Below are positions 13,651-20,489 of a DNA stretch of 20,489 nt, in pieces. Both the position numbers and the translations under genes were made by a program. Origin of the DNA: Pseudanabaena sp. UBA1465. Lineage in GTDB: Bacteria > Cyanobacteriota > Cyanobacteriia > Pseudanabaenales > Pseudanabaenaceae. Location: NCBI GenBank assembly GCA_002325645.1, contig DCSN01000258.1, forward strand, positions 2,495 to 22,983, read 5' to 3'. Each line of letters opens with the position of its first letter. Within the stretch, counting starts at the first letter, position 1. The notes under the pieces were generated by a model. That model made no database searches and was not told where the DNA came from. It saw nothing but the letters and a program-made list of their open reading frames with translations.

Positions 13651-14985
13651 TTAAATCGGTAAGTCTCGTAAGTAGTAAAAGCGATCGCCTTTTCCTCCAT
13701 CACTCTTATCTCTTCCCAAATATCCCGCCAATGGTGAAGAAAGCTCAATTAATATTTCATACAGTTCTTTCTCCTCTAGAGGTTTGGGATGGTCTGAACT
13801 ATCGTAAACACCAGACAAATACTCAATTCCAAATTCTCTATTAGCTTTTTTTGCTAGGTTAATAATATGAGATCGCAATTTTATTTCGTTGGTTACTTTG
13901 TCAATATATTTGTCAATTTCTTGGTTGCTTTGACCGCTAACAAAATATTTTCTAAGCTCGATTAAATTAACGGAGCCTAAATATTTAGATTTTAACTCGA
14001 CTAGTTTTTGTAATGTCACAGCATTAATAATTGCCATCCCATGAACTTTTGCTGCTTCTTCAAGTTGAGGCGTTAATTTACCAGCACCAATTATTAACTT
14101 GACTGCTTCTGGAAATAGATCTTTCCTTCTTAAAGTTCCTAAGTTAAGCAGTTGTACGGCTGTATCATTAGGGACTTTCTTCCCTGCTTTACATTCTCCA
14201 AATAAAGCATATGGTTCCAAACATAGCAGATCTAATCCACCTGCGCCGCCTTTATGAGCATAATCAACTGTAAACCCCAAAAACTCTAAGCCTTTTTTTA
14301 CAATATTTTCAAAATCTGTACCTGCTTGCCAATTATTTTTACCTGTATCTGTCTCAATACTGCGATCGCCTAAAGTTGAAATCGTTTGTATCCAGCTTAA
14401 ATCATTAATGTCTGGACTGTTTGTTAACGGGGGAATCGGCGGTGTCGGGGTTAGTGGGTTAGGGTTTATTATTATAAAGTTATCATCTTCTCCAAAAGAA
14501 TCTGAGGGTGGCTCAGGATCGATTGTTAAGTCTAAGGGTTTGGATCGATCTTGAACTTCTTGAAATTGTTCATCATCAAGAATAGGAATCTTCTCGAAAA
14601 TAGTAACTGTCTCAGGTAAAGGGACAAAATTTCCTGTTGATTGATTCTGAACTTGAATCGGGTTAGGCAGTTTATAAACGCGCAAAACTAATAAAAATAT
14701 GCTTGCACGTTGTTGAAAGATTGATTCTAATTCTTCGATAGATAATGCTGTTAGCTGTGAAAGTTCTGACATACCAAAAGTAATATCAATGTTTTCACAG
14801 CTTTTGCATTCTGCCCAAAGATCGACAGTTACTAAATCTGAGCTTTCAGTTTGTAAATCAGGATAAAGAGCAAATGACTTGTCAGGAGCAAGATATGTTT
14901 TAGAAAAAGCGCCAACGACTTCACCACTTTTTAAAGCAGCTAAATTTGTTGCTGAAATGCGTAAACCGTTGACAATAGAGATCAT
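13651..14985 (-). CDS. PD-(D/E)XK nuclease-domain protein ending in the repeat peptide
   Basis: A 444-residue protein in three parts. Residues 1-150 are an unknown N-terminal domain with CKSC near 60. A Pro-rich linker (173-192) follows. Residues 220-340 are a restriction-endonuclease-like fold: E226 in TDFENIVKKGLEFLGF, GGAGGLDLL with D252, and GECKAGK with E264 and K266, a full E...D...ExK site as in Mrr-type nucleases. A helical region follows. From residue 413 to the end the sequence is the repeat peptide (IELSSPLAGYLGR, GDRFYYLRDLPI). It probably cuts DNA as part of the operon with the ATPase 24 bp upstream. The original C-terminus may have been replaced. The N-terminus matches nothing I know. 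Confidence 0.85.
   Translation of the reverse strand: MISIVNGLRISATNLAALKSGEVVGAFSKTYLAPDKSFALYPDLQTESSDLVTVDLWAECKSCENIDITFGMSELSQLTALSIEELESIFQQRASIFLLVLRVYKLPNPIQVQNQSTGNFVPLPETVTIFEKIPILDDEQFQEVQDRSKPLDLTIDPEPPSDSFGEDDNFIIINPNPLTPTPPIPPLTNSPDINDLSWIQTISTLGDRSIETDTGKNNWQAGTDFENIVKKGLEFLGFTVDYAHKGGAGGLDLLCLEPYALFGECKAGKKVPNDTAVQLLNLGTLRRKDLFPEAVKLIIGAGKLTPQLEEAAKVHGMAIINAVTLQKLVELKSKYLGSVNLIELRKYFVSGQSNQEIDKYIDKVTNEIKLRSHIINLAKKANREFGIEYLSGVYDSSDHPKPLEEKELYEILIELSSPLAGYLGRDKSDGGKGDRFYYLRDLPI
13664..13750. repeat. 3'-end cassette repeat, copy 4
   Basis: The core 13664-13729 plus extension to 13750 is most like copy 2. It is translated as the last 32 residues of the PD-(D/E)XK nuclease protein. 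Confidence 0.9.
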
Positions 14986-15009
14986 AAAATTTTCTAAAAA
15001 CTATTTTGT

Positions 15010-16926
15010 CTATTCAAGCAAGCTATCTATATCAATATTCACTTCATCAGTAATATCAACGAAGGTCGGTTTCACTTGATCTGTTATTGCTCCAGCCTCA
15101 GTATCATCCTCAGAAATCACAGTTGCTGGATTACTCAAAATGTCTTTAATCAGGAGATTATTCAACGAAATTTGTGAGTCTGAGATAAAAGCTAGAATGG
15201 CATCTTCGCTAACACCGTAGATTTCTTGCTTGTCATATACAGCAAGAATTGCAATGAGGGGTTTTACATGATCGGCGATTAGGTAGATATATTCGCCGCC
15301 CATTTCATCAACTAGTTTAGCTCGCAGATTATAGGCTTCCCATTGCTTTCTAATCTTTCTGTCTTCTGAACGAATCATGCAACCACGAGTAAGCTTAAAC
15401 TGGTCGTATGATGTCAGTTTTTGCATTCTTGATCCAACAGATGCTCCATGTGTATGCTGAATTACACCAACACCGATCGATTCTTCTTTCCCATTATCAA
15501 TTGCACTAATCTTAAATTGAATTGCCCCTGCATTTTTTCCTAAAGGCTTAACTTGATTCGTGACATCTTGGATCAGAACGTTCTCAATTGTTTGTCCCTT
15601 TAGGGTTGTAAAGCCGAGATAAAGCGCCCTAGCAATCAGATCGCTATCATCTAAGAAATCTTCATTAACTTGAGCAAGTTCTCTGTTATAGGCTTTTTGA
15701 ATCAACTCTTTTGGATCAACAACAGGTCGGGGGGAAACTGAAAAGTTATCACGACACCATTTTAACAATGCCCTGATAGATGGTCTTGTATTTCCTAAAG
15801 ATCTCAGCTTCTCTTCCTCAAAAGGAAATACAGGATTTGGTGGTACAAGGTTGTGAGATTGATAAAACTCTTGAAGCCAGAGATCCACAACACTAACAAC
15901 AGCTTCTCCATCTGCAAACTTCAAGGTAAGAGGCTCTTTATATTTTGAAGATAGCCTATCTCCTAATCCTTCTGCATTTAATACCTTGATATTAACAAGC
16001 TGTTCCCAAACAGTAGGAGGGAGTACAGATAGAATAGCAACACCTTTCGTGACATCAGACTGTTCAATTGCATCAAATAAATCCTTAACTAATCCTCCGA
16101 CAATTTGGGACTTGAAATAGCCAGCCTCACTTACTTCCAGCCCTTCTAGCTCATCAAAACAGATAAGAATAGGATTGTAGTCAGATGCGATACTGATGAT
16201 CTGTAGCGCGGCGCTAAGGGCATCTGACTCTAGTAGTTTAATTTCCTTGGTTGGGTTGGGTAAACCTAGTTCTTTTGCCTTGGCATCAGACAACTCTTTG
16301 CCAGCAAGCCATTTAATCGCGAAAGGCGCATGAGCCGCACTTCCCAATGTCCAGAGAATTGCTCTCACAATATCAGGATCGCTGATTTTCGGCTTCGCAT
16401 TGAGAATTGCATTAGTGAGTTTGTCAATCAGATCGTGATTTTTTGATAGTGCTTGCGGAATCTTATTGACTAATTCTAATGCTGTATTCTTTTTAGCAAC
16501 GACTTGGTTAACCATTGCCGCCGCTAATTCTTGCCATTGGGTAACACCATGTCCATTAGACTGCTTAAAACTGTCTGCTAAAATCTGGCGAAATTGATAA
16601 TGAATCAGGTTCAAATCACCATACTTGTTAGCGTAAACAAAAAATGCTTTGTTCTCCGATTGCAAACCTCGGCGAATTCGTCTAATTAAATGGCTCTTAC
16701 CAACGCCAATTTCAGCACTAAAGGCAATAGATGTTACCTTGGGCTTGCCTGAACGAACTTGCTCGATTGTCTCAAATACCGCATCCGAGGCATGAGCATT
16801 TAAGGTTGTCAAATCTGGGAAACTGCCATTCCAAATATCTTGACCTGTGATAATCGGCGGCACATCGAATGGATTATTTTTATTGATGACCTCATAAAGT
16901 TCATCAAGAGATGATGCTGTAGACAT
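15010..16926 (-). CDS. AAA-type P-loop ATPase, possible defence-system motor
   Basis: A 638-residue protein from ATG 16926, which has AAGGGG just upstream (a TTG at 16941 is less likely). Walker A is AEIGVGKSH at 71-79 with K77, and Walker B is ILICFDELEG with D258 and E259. A region resembling a winged helix (SIRALLKWCRDNF) follows near 385-400, and an acidic C-terminal tail ends the protein. The opening NNPFDVPPIITGQDIW and DLTTLNAHASDAVFETIEQV recall large ATPases of phage-defence loci such as BREX, but I cannot assign a family. It lies between an unknown protein and a PD-(D/E)XK nuclease with short gaps (59 and 24 bp), so the three genes probably form one operon. Confidence 0.85.
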   Translation of the reverse strand: MSTASSLDELYEVINKNNPFDVPPIITGQDIWNGSFPDLTTLNAHASDAVFETIEQVRSGKPKVTSIAFSAEIGVGKSHLIRRIRRGLQSENKAFFVYANKYGDLNLIHYQFRQILADSFKQSNGHGVTQWQELAAAMVNQVVAKKNTALELVNKIPQALSKNHDLIDKLTNAILNAKPKISDPDIVRAILWTLGSAAHAPFAIKWLAGKELSDAKAKELGLPNPTKEIKLLESDALSAALQIISIASDYNPILICFDELEGLEVSEAGYFKSQIVGGLVKDLFDAIEQSDVTKGVAILSVLPPTVWEQLVNIKVLNAEGLGDRLSSKYKEPLTLKFADGEAVVSVVDLWLQEFYQSHNLVPPNPVFPFEEEKLRSLGNTRPSIRALLKWCRDNFSVSPRPVVDPKELIQKAYNRELAQVNEDFLDDSDLIARALYLGFTTLKGQTIENVLIQDVTNQVKPLGKNAGAIQFKISAIDNGKEESIGVGVIQHTHGASVGSRMQKLTSYDQFKLTRGCMIRSEDRKIRKQWEAYNLRAKLVDEMGGEYIYLIADHVKPLIAILAVYDKQEIYGVSEDAILAFISDSQISLNNLLIKDILSNPATVISEDDTEAGAITDQVKPTFVDITDEVNIDIDSLLE

Positions 16927-16985
16927 TACAAACCCCTTCAAAAAATTTTTTTAATTTAGATACATCAGCCCAGAGCAATATCTCT

Positions 16986-17633
16986 TTACAAAAGTTTGGC
17001 ATAGTACCGCAAGCCGCCAAGTTCGGTTGTGATCGAGTCTTTCTCTTTGTCTGGAGTGAGATCGGCAACCCCACCCGTAATAAATTGCAAAATGTCTTTT
17101 GACTGCATTTCTAACATCCAGTCGTTAAATTGTGAGCGAGTGACGCGATCGCCGATCTCTCTCCTGATTTGGTAAATTGGTACAAGATTACTCAAGTTGT
17201 AATCACGATTTAGCTGATCGTAAGTTTCCAACGCCACAGCCTTAAACTCATCGTAAGACGAGATCTTTGGCGCAGACACAACACTTACACCCTGCCCTTG
17301 ATTTTCACGAAACCATTTCAAAGCCGCATTTGCCAAACGACTGCTCACCAACGCCGCACCGTCAAAACTAAAATCAGGCGATCGCAACCCATCCGCCAAA
17401 CTCTGCAAACCCAAATCCGTCAGCATATATTTAGGCTTCTTCTCATCCGTCACAGCGATCGCCCCACCATCAATCAAAGCCTGTAAAGCCCCGTTATACT
17501 CCGCCTGTTTGGTTTCCCGATCTTTCTTACTAAAAGATGGCAAAACATCGCGCTTAGTCAATAGTTTCTTATCCTTCCCCAAAAAATCCCACATACCCAA
17601 CAGCAAACGAACTTCAACATTATTTGTAGACAT
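16986..17633 (-). CDS. Unknown protein, winged-helix-like, first gene of the ATPase-nuclease operon
   Basis: A 215-residue protein from ATG 17633 with GAGAG about 12 bases upstream. The N-terminal 85 residues look like a winged-helix domain: LLLGMWDFLG, helices around KKDRETKQAEYNGALQALI, then a wing-like GAIAVTDEKKPKYMLTDLG. The C-terminal half is helical with ISSYDEFKAVALETYDQLN and YQIRREIGDRVTRSQFNDW, also winged-helix-like. This suggests a DNA-binding or adaptor subunit. I do not recognise the family. It leads the operon with the ATPase and nuclease. Confidence 0.75.
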   Translation of the reverse strand: MSTNNVEVRLLLGMWDFLGKDKKLLTKRDVLPSFSKKDRETKQAEYNGALQALIDGGAIAVTDEKKPKYMLTDLGLQSLADGLRSPDFSFDGAALVSSRLANAALKWFRENQGQGVSVVSAPKISSYDEFKAVALETYDQLNRDYNLSNLVPIYQIRREIGDRVTRSQFNDWMLEMQSKDILQFITGGVADLTPDKEKDSITTELGGLRYYAKLL

Positions 17634-17784
17634 TTTCAATATACTCTCGATTGATTTTTAGGGATATTCCCCAGAAATTTATAAAATTTAAACCAACATC
17701 AAACCTAAAACAGCACACCCACTATTTTTAGGATAATACTTTTGTGTACTTTTTTTCTAAATTTTCTAAGGATTGAACTGTAAA
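17634..17784 (-). promoter_or_regulatory. A/T-rich gap, probable promoter region of the ATPase-nuclease operon
   Basis: These 151 non-coding bases precede the operon start and are rich in A and T. TTGATG, TATAAA and an imperfect palindrome GGGATATTCCC are visible, but the -35 and -10 spacing is poor, so no exact promoter is called. Confidence 0.35.
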
Positions 17785-18137
17785 TTAGGATTCATAGTCA
17801 ACACAAATTATTAAACCTGCTAGTAATTCTTTTAAGATATCGTCAGATATTTTGCCGATTCTTTTTGTAAATCTTCCAGTCGAAATACTCCTAACCTGTA
17901 AAGTATTCCCCCCAGAATCAACAGTAAGATTGTTTTCTGGCGTAGCAGAATTTTTACCATAAAAGGGCGATTTATAAATTTCTCTTGCCAACTAGTGATC
18001 GGGATAATGATTCTCATGGGAATTGACAAAAGAAAATCCGAACTAATCACTACAACAGGTCTTGTTTTTTGAATCTCCTGCCCAATTGTCGGATTCAGAT
18101 CCACTAGCCAAAGCTCACCTCTTTTCGGATTAATCAT
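17785..18137 (-). pseudogene. MazF/PemK-type toxin with a one-base frameshift
   Basis: From ATG 18137 the frame reads MINPKRGELWLVDLNPTIG, QEIQKTRPVVVISSD, SWQEKFINRPFMVKI, good MazF/PemK sequence. Near 17948-17954 it then leaves the family. The other frame carries the rest: SATPENNLTVDSGGNTLQV, RSISTGRFTKRIGKISDDI, LAGLIICVDYES. Adding one base in the A-run near that site joins both halves into a normal 118-residue toxin. The start overlaps the end of the type ISP fragment upstream. It is either a true pseudogene or a sequencing error in a homopolymer. No antitoxin gene lies directly before it. Confidence 0.83.
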
Positions 18138-18411
18138 AAACCCATTCATCCCTTTGAGTCGCAACACCCCTTGAAAAAATCTTAAAAACTGCCTCCTCAG
18201 ACCTTCCCGCCTTTACTTCCTTATCCACCAAAGACAAAAAACTATCAAAATCATTATGAGTTTGATTAATCCAATTCCCCTTACCATCAGGACTAATATT
18301 CTCAAAATCAATCTTCTCAAACCTAGTCCCCGCGATCCAATCCAGCTTTGCCTCCTTATCCTGCAAACCAGACAGCGAAAAATAAGAAATTTTAGCCTGA
18401 CTCATTCCCAA
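18130..18411 (-). pseudogene. Type ISP restriction-modification enzyme, internal fragment
   Basis: A 93-codon open frame that reads AKISYFSLSGLQDKEAKLDW, FENISPDGKGNWINQTHNDF, EEAVFKIFSRGVATQRDEWV, an internal segment of type ISP enzymes that normally follows the FLVK segment of the methyltransferase domain. The upstream part ends with FLVKT at 19058-19080, so the two pieces were once adjacent and are now separated by the DUF2281/VapC module. The frame ends at YD and TAA, where the mazF start overlaps; the normal protein would continue for several hundred residues. It is not a functional gene. Confidence 0.82.
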
Positions 18412-18779
18412 ATCCTCTTAATTGGATAAGCATCAAAAGCAACATCACAGCCAACTATAGCGAGATTATGATGTATTGCCTGAGCAATTAAAATCCGATC
18501 AAAAGGATCACGATGATGTAGAGGTAAACCAATATAAATCTCAGTATCAGCAAAATCAAATTGTAAGATTTGAATATCTAGCTCTGCTAAAATTTGTGGT
18601 AAGTTTTCAAATTCAATATCTATATTTAGCTTACCAACATTGATTTTAATTGCAACCTCCCAAATAGAAATAATGCTGACAAACAAATTATCACCATCTT
18701 CAATAATTGTCTTAGCATTTTCTGATAACTTAGCGTCATCATTGAGAAACCAAATTAAAGCATGAGTATCTAACAACAT
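18402..18779 (-). CDS. vapC: PIN-domain toxin, VapC-like (DUF2281 partner)
   Basis: A 125-residue PIN protein. The acidic site is complete: D4 in LLDTHALIW, E41 in SIWEVAIK, D94 in DPFDRILIAQA and D112 in GCDVAFDAY. This is the VapC subtype seen with DUF2281 antitoxins in cyanobacteria. The start follows the antitoxin stop directly (TAGATG), and the stop overlaps the start of the R-M fragment (ATGA). It appears intact and functional. A second, unrelated PIN toxin lies at 11726-12136. Confidence 0.92.
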   Translation of the reverse strand: MLLDTHALIWFLNDDAKLSENAKTIIEDGDNLFVSIISIWEVAIKINVGKLNIDIEFENLPQILAELDIQILQFDFADTEIYIGLPLHHRDPFDRILIAQAIHHNLAIVGCDVAFDAYPIKRIWE

Positions 18780-19052
18780 CTACATATATTCCTTCATTTC
18801 TTCTAGCGGTTCATCAAAGTCATCCGACATCCAGATTTTACCTTTTAGAGATCCAGCCTGACGCTTTTTCTTGGGCTTTTCTAATTGAGAACTAATCCCA
18901 GAATTTTGTGAATGTTTGCTAATTAAATATTCTGCATAATGCAAAACCTCAAGCTTGAGCGAATCTGGCATACTCGCAAAAACCTTTAACACTTCTTCAT
19001 CCAAAGCAATTTTTTCGTTAGATTCCTGAGTCTTTTCAATAGTGTTCACCAT
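18780..19052 (-). CDS. DUF2281-family antitoxin
   Basis: A 90-residue protein with LKLEVLHYAEYLISKH, then a basic KKKRQAGSLKGKIWMSDDFD and EPLEEMKEYM, the signature C-terminus of DUF2281 antitoxins. The KGKIWMSDDFD strand is expected to bind the PIN toxin. The ribosome site GGAG lies eight bases before ATG 19052 and within the last codons of the interrupted R-M gene. It forms a TA module with the gene at 18402-18779. Confidence 0.9.
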   Translation of the reverse strand: MVNTIEKTQESNEKIALDEEVLKVFASMPDSLKLEVLHYAEYLISKHSQNSGISSQLEKPKKKRQAGSLKGKIWMSDDFDEPLEEMKEYM

Positions 19053-19057
19053 TGCTT

Positions 19058-20360
19058 TTACTCCTGCATAGTTTTAACTAAAAACATTATAGCAACACCA
19101 GTTTTAATATCAAACACATTCCCAGTCGTATCACCACTCCGAATATCACCGCCTAAATCCACGATATAAACATGGTCAAACTCCTGCGAAACCGTCTTGC
19201 GAAATCCATCAAAAATTTTCCCATCGATAAACGAACGATTGGTAATAAACGCAACTAAACCTTGACCACCAATGCGATCGCTTGCCCACCGATAGAACCG
19301 CGTATACATATCATAGACAGCGATTTGATTTTGCGCCGTTCCCCGCTTGATGTCAGTCGCCTTAATCTGTTTATCTATTTGTCCATAAACCCGATTCGCA
19401 TTATTTTGATTAAAGTTCTCTTGCCATGCGTTATACGACGGATTGCCAATAATCACCGAAATCTTGCGATCGTTCTGATTCTGAATCCTTGCCGTATTCT
19501 GTACACTCATTGCAAACAAATCAAATTCCGTCACATAGGTTCCCGTCCCTGTGCAAGGATCGAGAATCTCCACCCCCTCATCCGATAGTAACTTCCCGAA
19601 ATGCTTATGCACCAAATGATCCGCACTCTCGATCATAAATCGCACAATCTCATTGGGCGTATACACAATTCCCAACCGATCCGCCGCCTTCGGATTATAA
19701 GCCCTGTAGAAATTCTCATAGAGAGCCTTGAGGAACTTCTGCTTCTCATGATGATTCGCAATATTCTCCGAACTACGGCGAATCACCGCATAGTAATACT
19801 CAATACTCTTCAGCGTATTGCGGCGCGTCGTTCCTGTAAAAAACGTATCGATCATCGCCGACAACTCACGCGCAATATTGTTCTCCCGATGGAACTGCGA
19901 CTCATGGAAAATATTTGTGAAAATATCTTCCGCGAGAATGTGCTGAATCAACATCTCATGCACATCAAAAATCTCAATCTCTGGATTAATCGACTGCCGA
20001 CATACCGCTAAAAACGCATTGCGGCGATCGCGAAACTATTGATTTTCCTTCTCCGCAACCTAAATTGTCTCGCGCAACTTGTTGAGAATACTGGGAATAT
20101 CTTCCTTAAATTTGGCGATCGCCGCCCGAAAGTCCCGCACCTCTGGACGTTCATAATCGACAAAGCCATCAGGAAAAACCGTCGTATTGAACTTAGTTTT
20201 AAAATCCAATTCAGGAACTAACAAATAATTGCGCGGCTTACAATAATCATTCAATAAGCGCTCAAAAGCATTACCAATGCTGGTTTCTTTTTTAGAACCA
20301 GCATCAACGAATGATTTTCTCAACCTCAGATTGATATTGCGTAACCAGCAATCTCGACAT
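19058..20360 (-). pseudogene. Type ISP restriction-modification enzyme, 5' part, heavily disrupted
   Basis: Type ISP enzymes join nuclease, helicase and N6-adenine methylase in one chain of well over 1000 residues. From ATG 20360 (GGGGA upstream) 18 codons read MSRLLVTQYQSEVEKIIR and stop at TGA 20304-20306; the next frame carries on with DAGSKKETSIGNAFERLL, a one-base frameshift. PDGF joins straight to VDYERPEVRDF, where relatives have roughly 70-90 more residues. TAG codons follow at 20060-20062 and 20036-20038 in an otherwise continuous frame. Then come LIQHILAEDIF, HRENNIARELS and methylase motif I DPCTGTGTY, which is joined to DLFAMSVQN with another ~75 residues missing. Motif IV is NPSYNAW, where NPPY is usual. 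The frame ends after FLVKT at the TA module. It cannot be functional. Confidence 0.88.
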
Positions 20361-20399
20361 ATAGCAATTCCCCAATATTTCTAATTTCTGGTATATATC

Positions 20400-20434
20400 A
20401 TTAGTGGTGTGCGGCTTTGCCGCACACCACTGAT
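20400..20434. repeat. Hairpin with TTT loop and GC-TTT-GC centre
   Basis: A 13-bp stem (20403-20415 with 20419-20431), extended by a wobble and two more pairs, lies upstream of the R-M pseudogene. Two direct copies of ATTATTCACT follow it or overlap its end (20433-20442 and 20444-20453). It may terminate a gene beyond the window or belong to the dispersed hairpin family. Confidence 0.7.
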
Positions 20435-20489
20435 TATTCACTAATTATTCACTGAGAAGGAAGTAGTAAGTATGTAGGCTTAATTAAAT

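Noticed and set aside
11638..13750. Integron with attC sites
   Set aside because: No integrase is present, and the repeats lack the attC core sites and the long cruciform form. They are direct repeats with an open reading frame.
11638..13750. CRISPR array
   Set aside because: There are only four copies, spaced 480-800 bp apart with genes between them, and no cas genes.
17785..17991. Independent small protein starting at 17991
   Set aside because: Its C-terminal part is the frameshifted second half of MazF; the N-terminal part is the MazF sequence in the wrong frame.
19262..20011. Plus-strand open frames opposite the R-M pseudogene
   Set aside because: They mirror the coding pattern of the minus strand and have no family resemblance or ribosome sites.
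10580..20062. Amber codon reassignment or suppression, because the Uma2 gene and the R-M gene are both interrupted by TAG
   Set aside because: TAG is the ordinary stop of trhO (2611) and of the small gene at 3484. Both interrupted genes carry other damage as well. Decay by point mutation is simpler.

Overview
The window comes from a cyanobacterium. The HIP1 octamer GCGATCGC is scattered through coding and non-coding DNA, and the threonine synthase, rhodanese-type tRNA hydroxylase and FHA-less serine/threonine kinases are of cyanobacterial type. A Pseudanabaena-like filamentous form would fit, but that is a guess. Almost everything is on the minus strand; thrC is the only clear plus-strand gene.

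Positions 1-10500 are ordinary chromosome. On the minus strand lie two tandem serine/threonine kinases (the downstream one cut by the window edge), trhO, a small unknown gene, and a three-domain protein joining a starch-binding domain, an SGNH hydrolase and a DUF1796 domain. A 500-bp non-coding stretch separates these from thrC on the plus strand. A GH94-type sugar phosphorylase on the minus strand follows. Its coding sequence carries a palindrome and a known GC-rich dispersed repeat, read in frame.

Positions 10500-20489 are an accessory island in decay and rearrangement. It starts with a Uma2 (DUF820) pseudogene hit by a nonsense codon, a 10-bp tandem duplication and a 109-bp palindromic element whose precise removal restores the frame. 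Then come three two-gene toxin-antitoxin-like modules: VapBC, a PemK-like pair, and a DUF4258/MqsA-like pair. Next is an operon of an unknown protein, an AAA-type ATPase and a PD-(D/E)XK nuclease, possibly a defence system. Last is a wrecked type ISP restriction-modification gene with a DUF2281/VapC module between two pieces that look contiguous, and a frameshifted MazF overlapping the end of the second piece.

The most unusual structure is a 66-87 bp direct repeat present four times (11651, 12452, 13001, 13664). Each copy lies at the 3' end of a gene or gene pair. All four copies encode the same kind of peptide ending in a stop. In two copies it is fused in frame as the C-terminus of unrelated proteins (a PemK-like toxin and the PD-(D/E)XK nuclease). 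In one it follows vapC by one base as a 28-codon ORF, and in one it is 3' untranslated. The array therefore reads as [two genes + repeat] cassettes. A second repeat family does the same on a smaller scale around 10545 and 11382.

Many hairpins in the window have 13-24 bp stems and a three-base loop in the context GC-NNN-GC. Some are plain intrinsic terminators, but one sits inside the Uma2 gene as part of the 109-bp element, so at least part of this hairpin family may be mobile.
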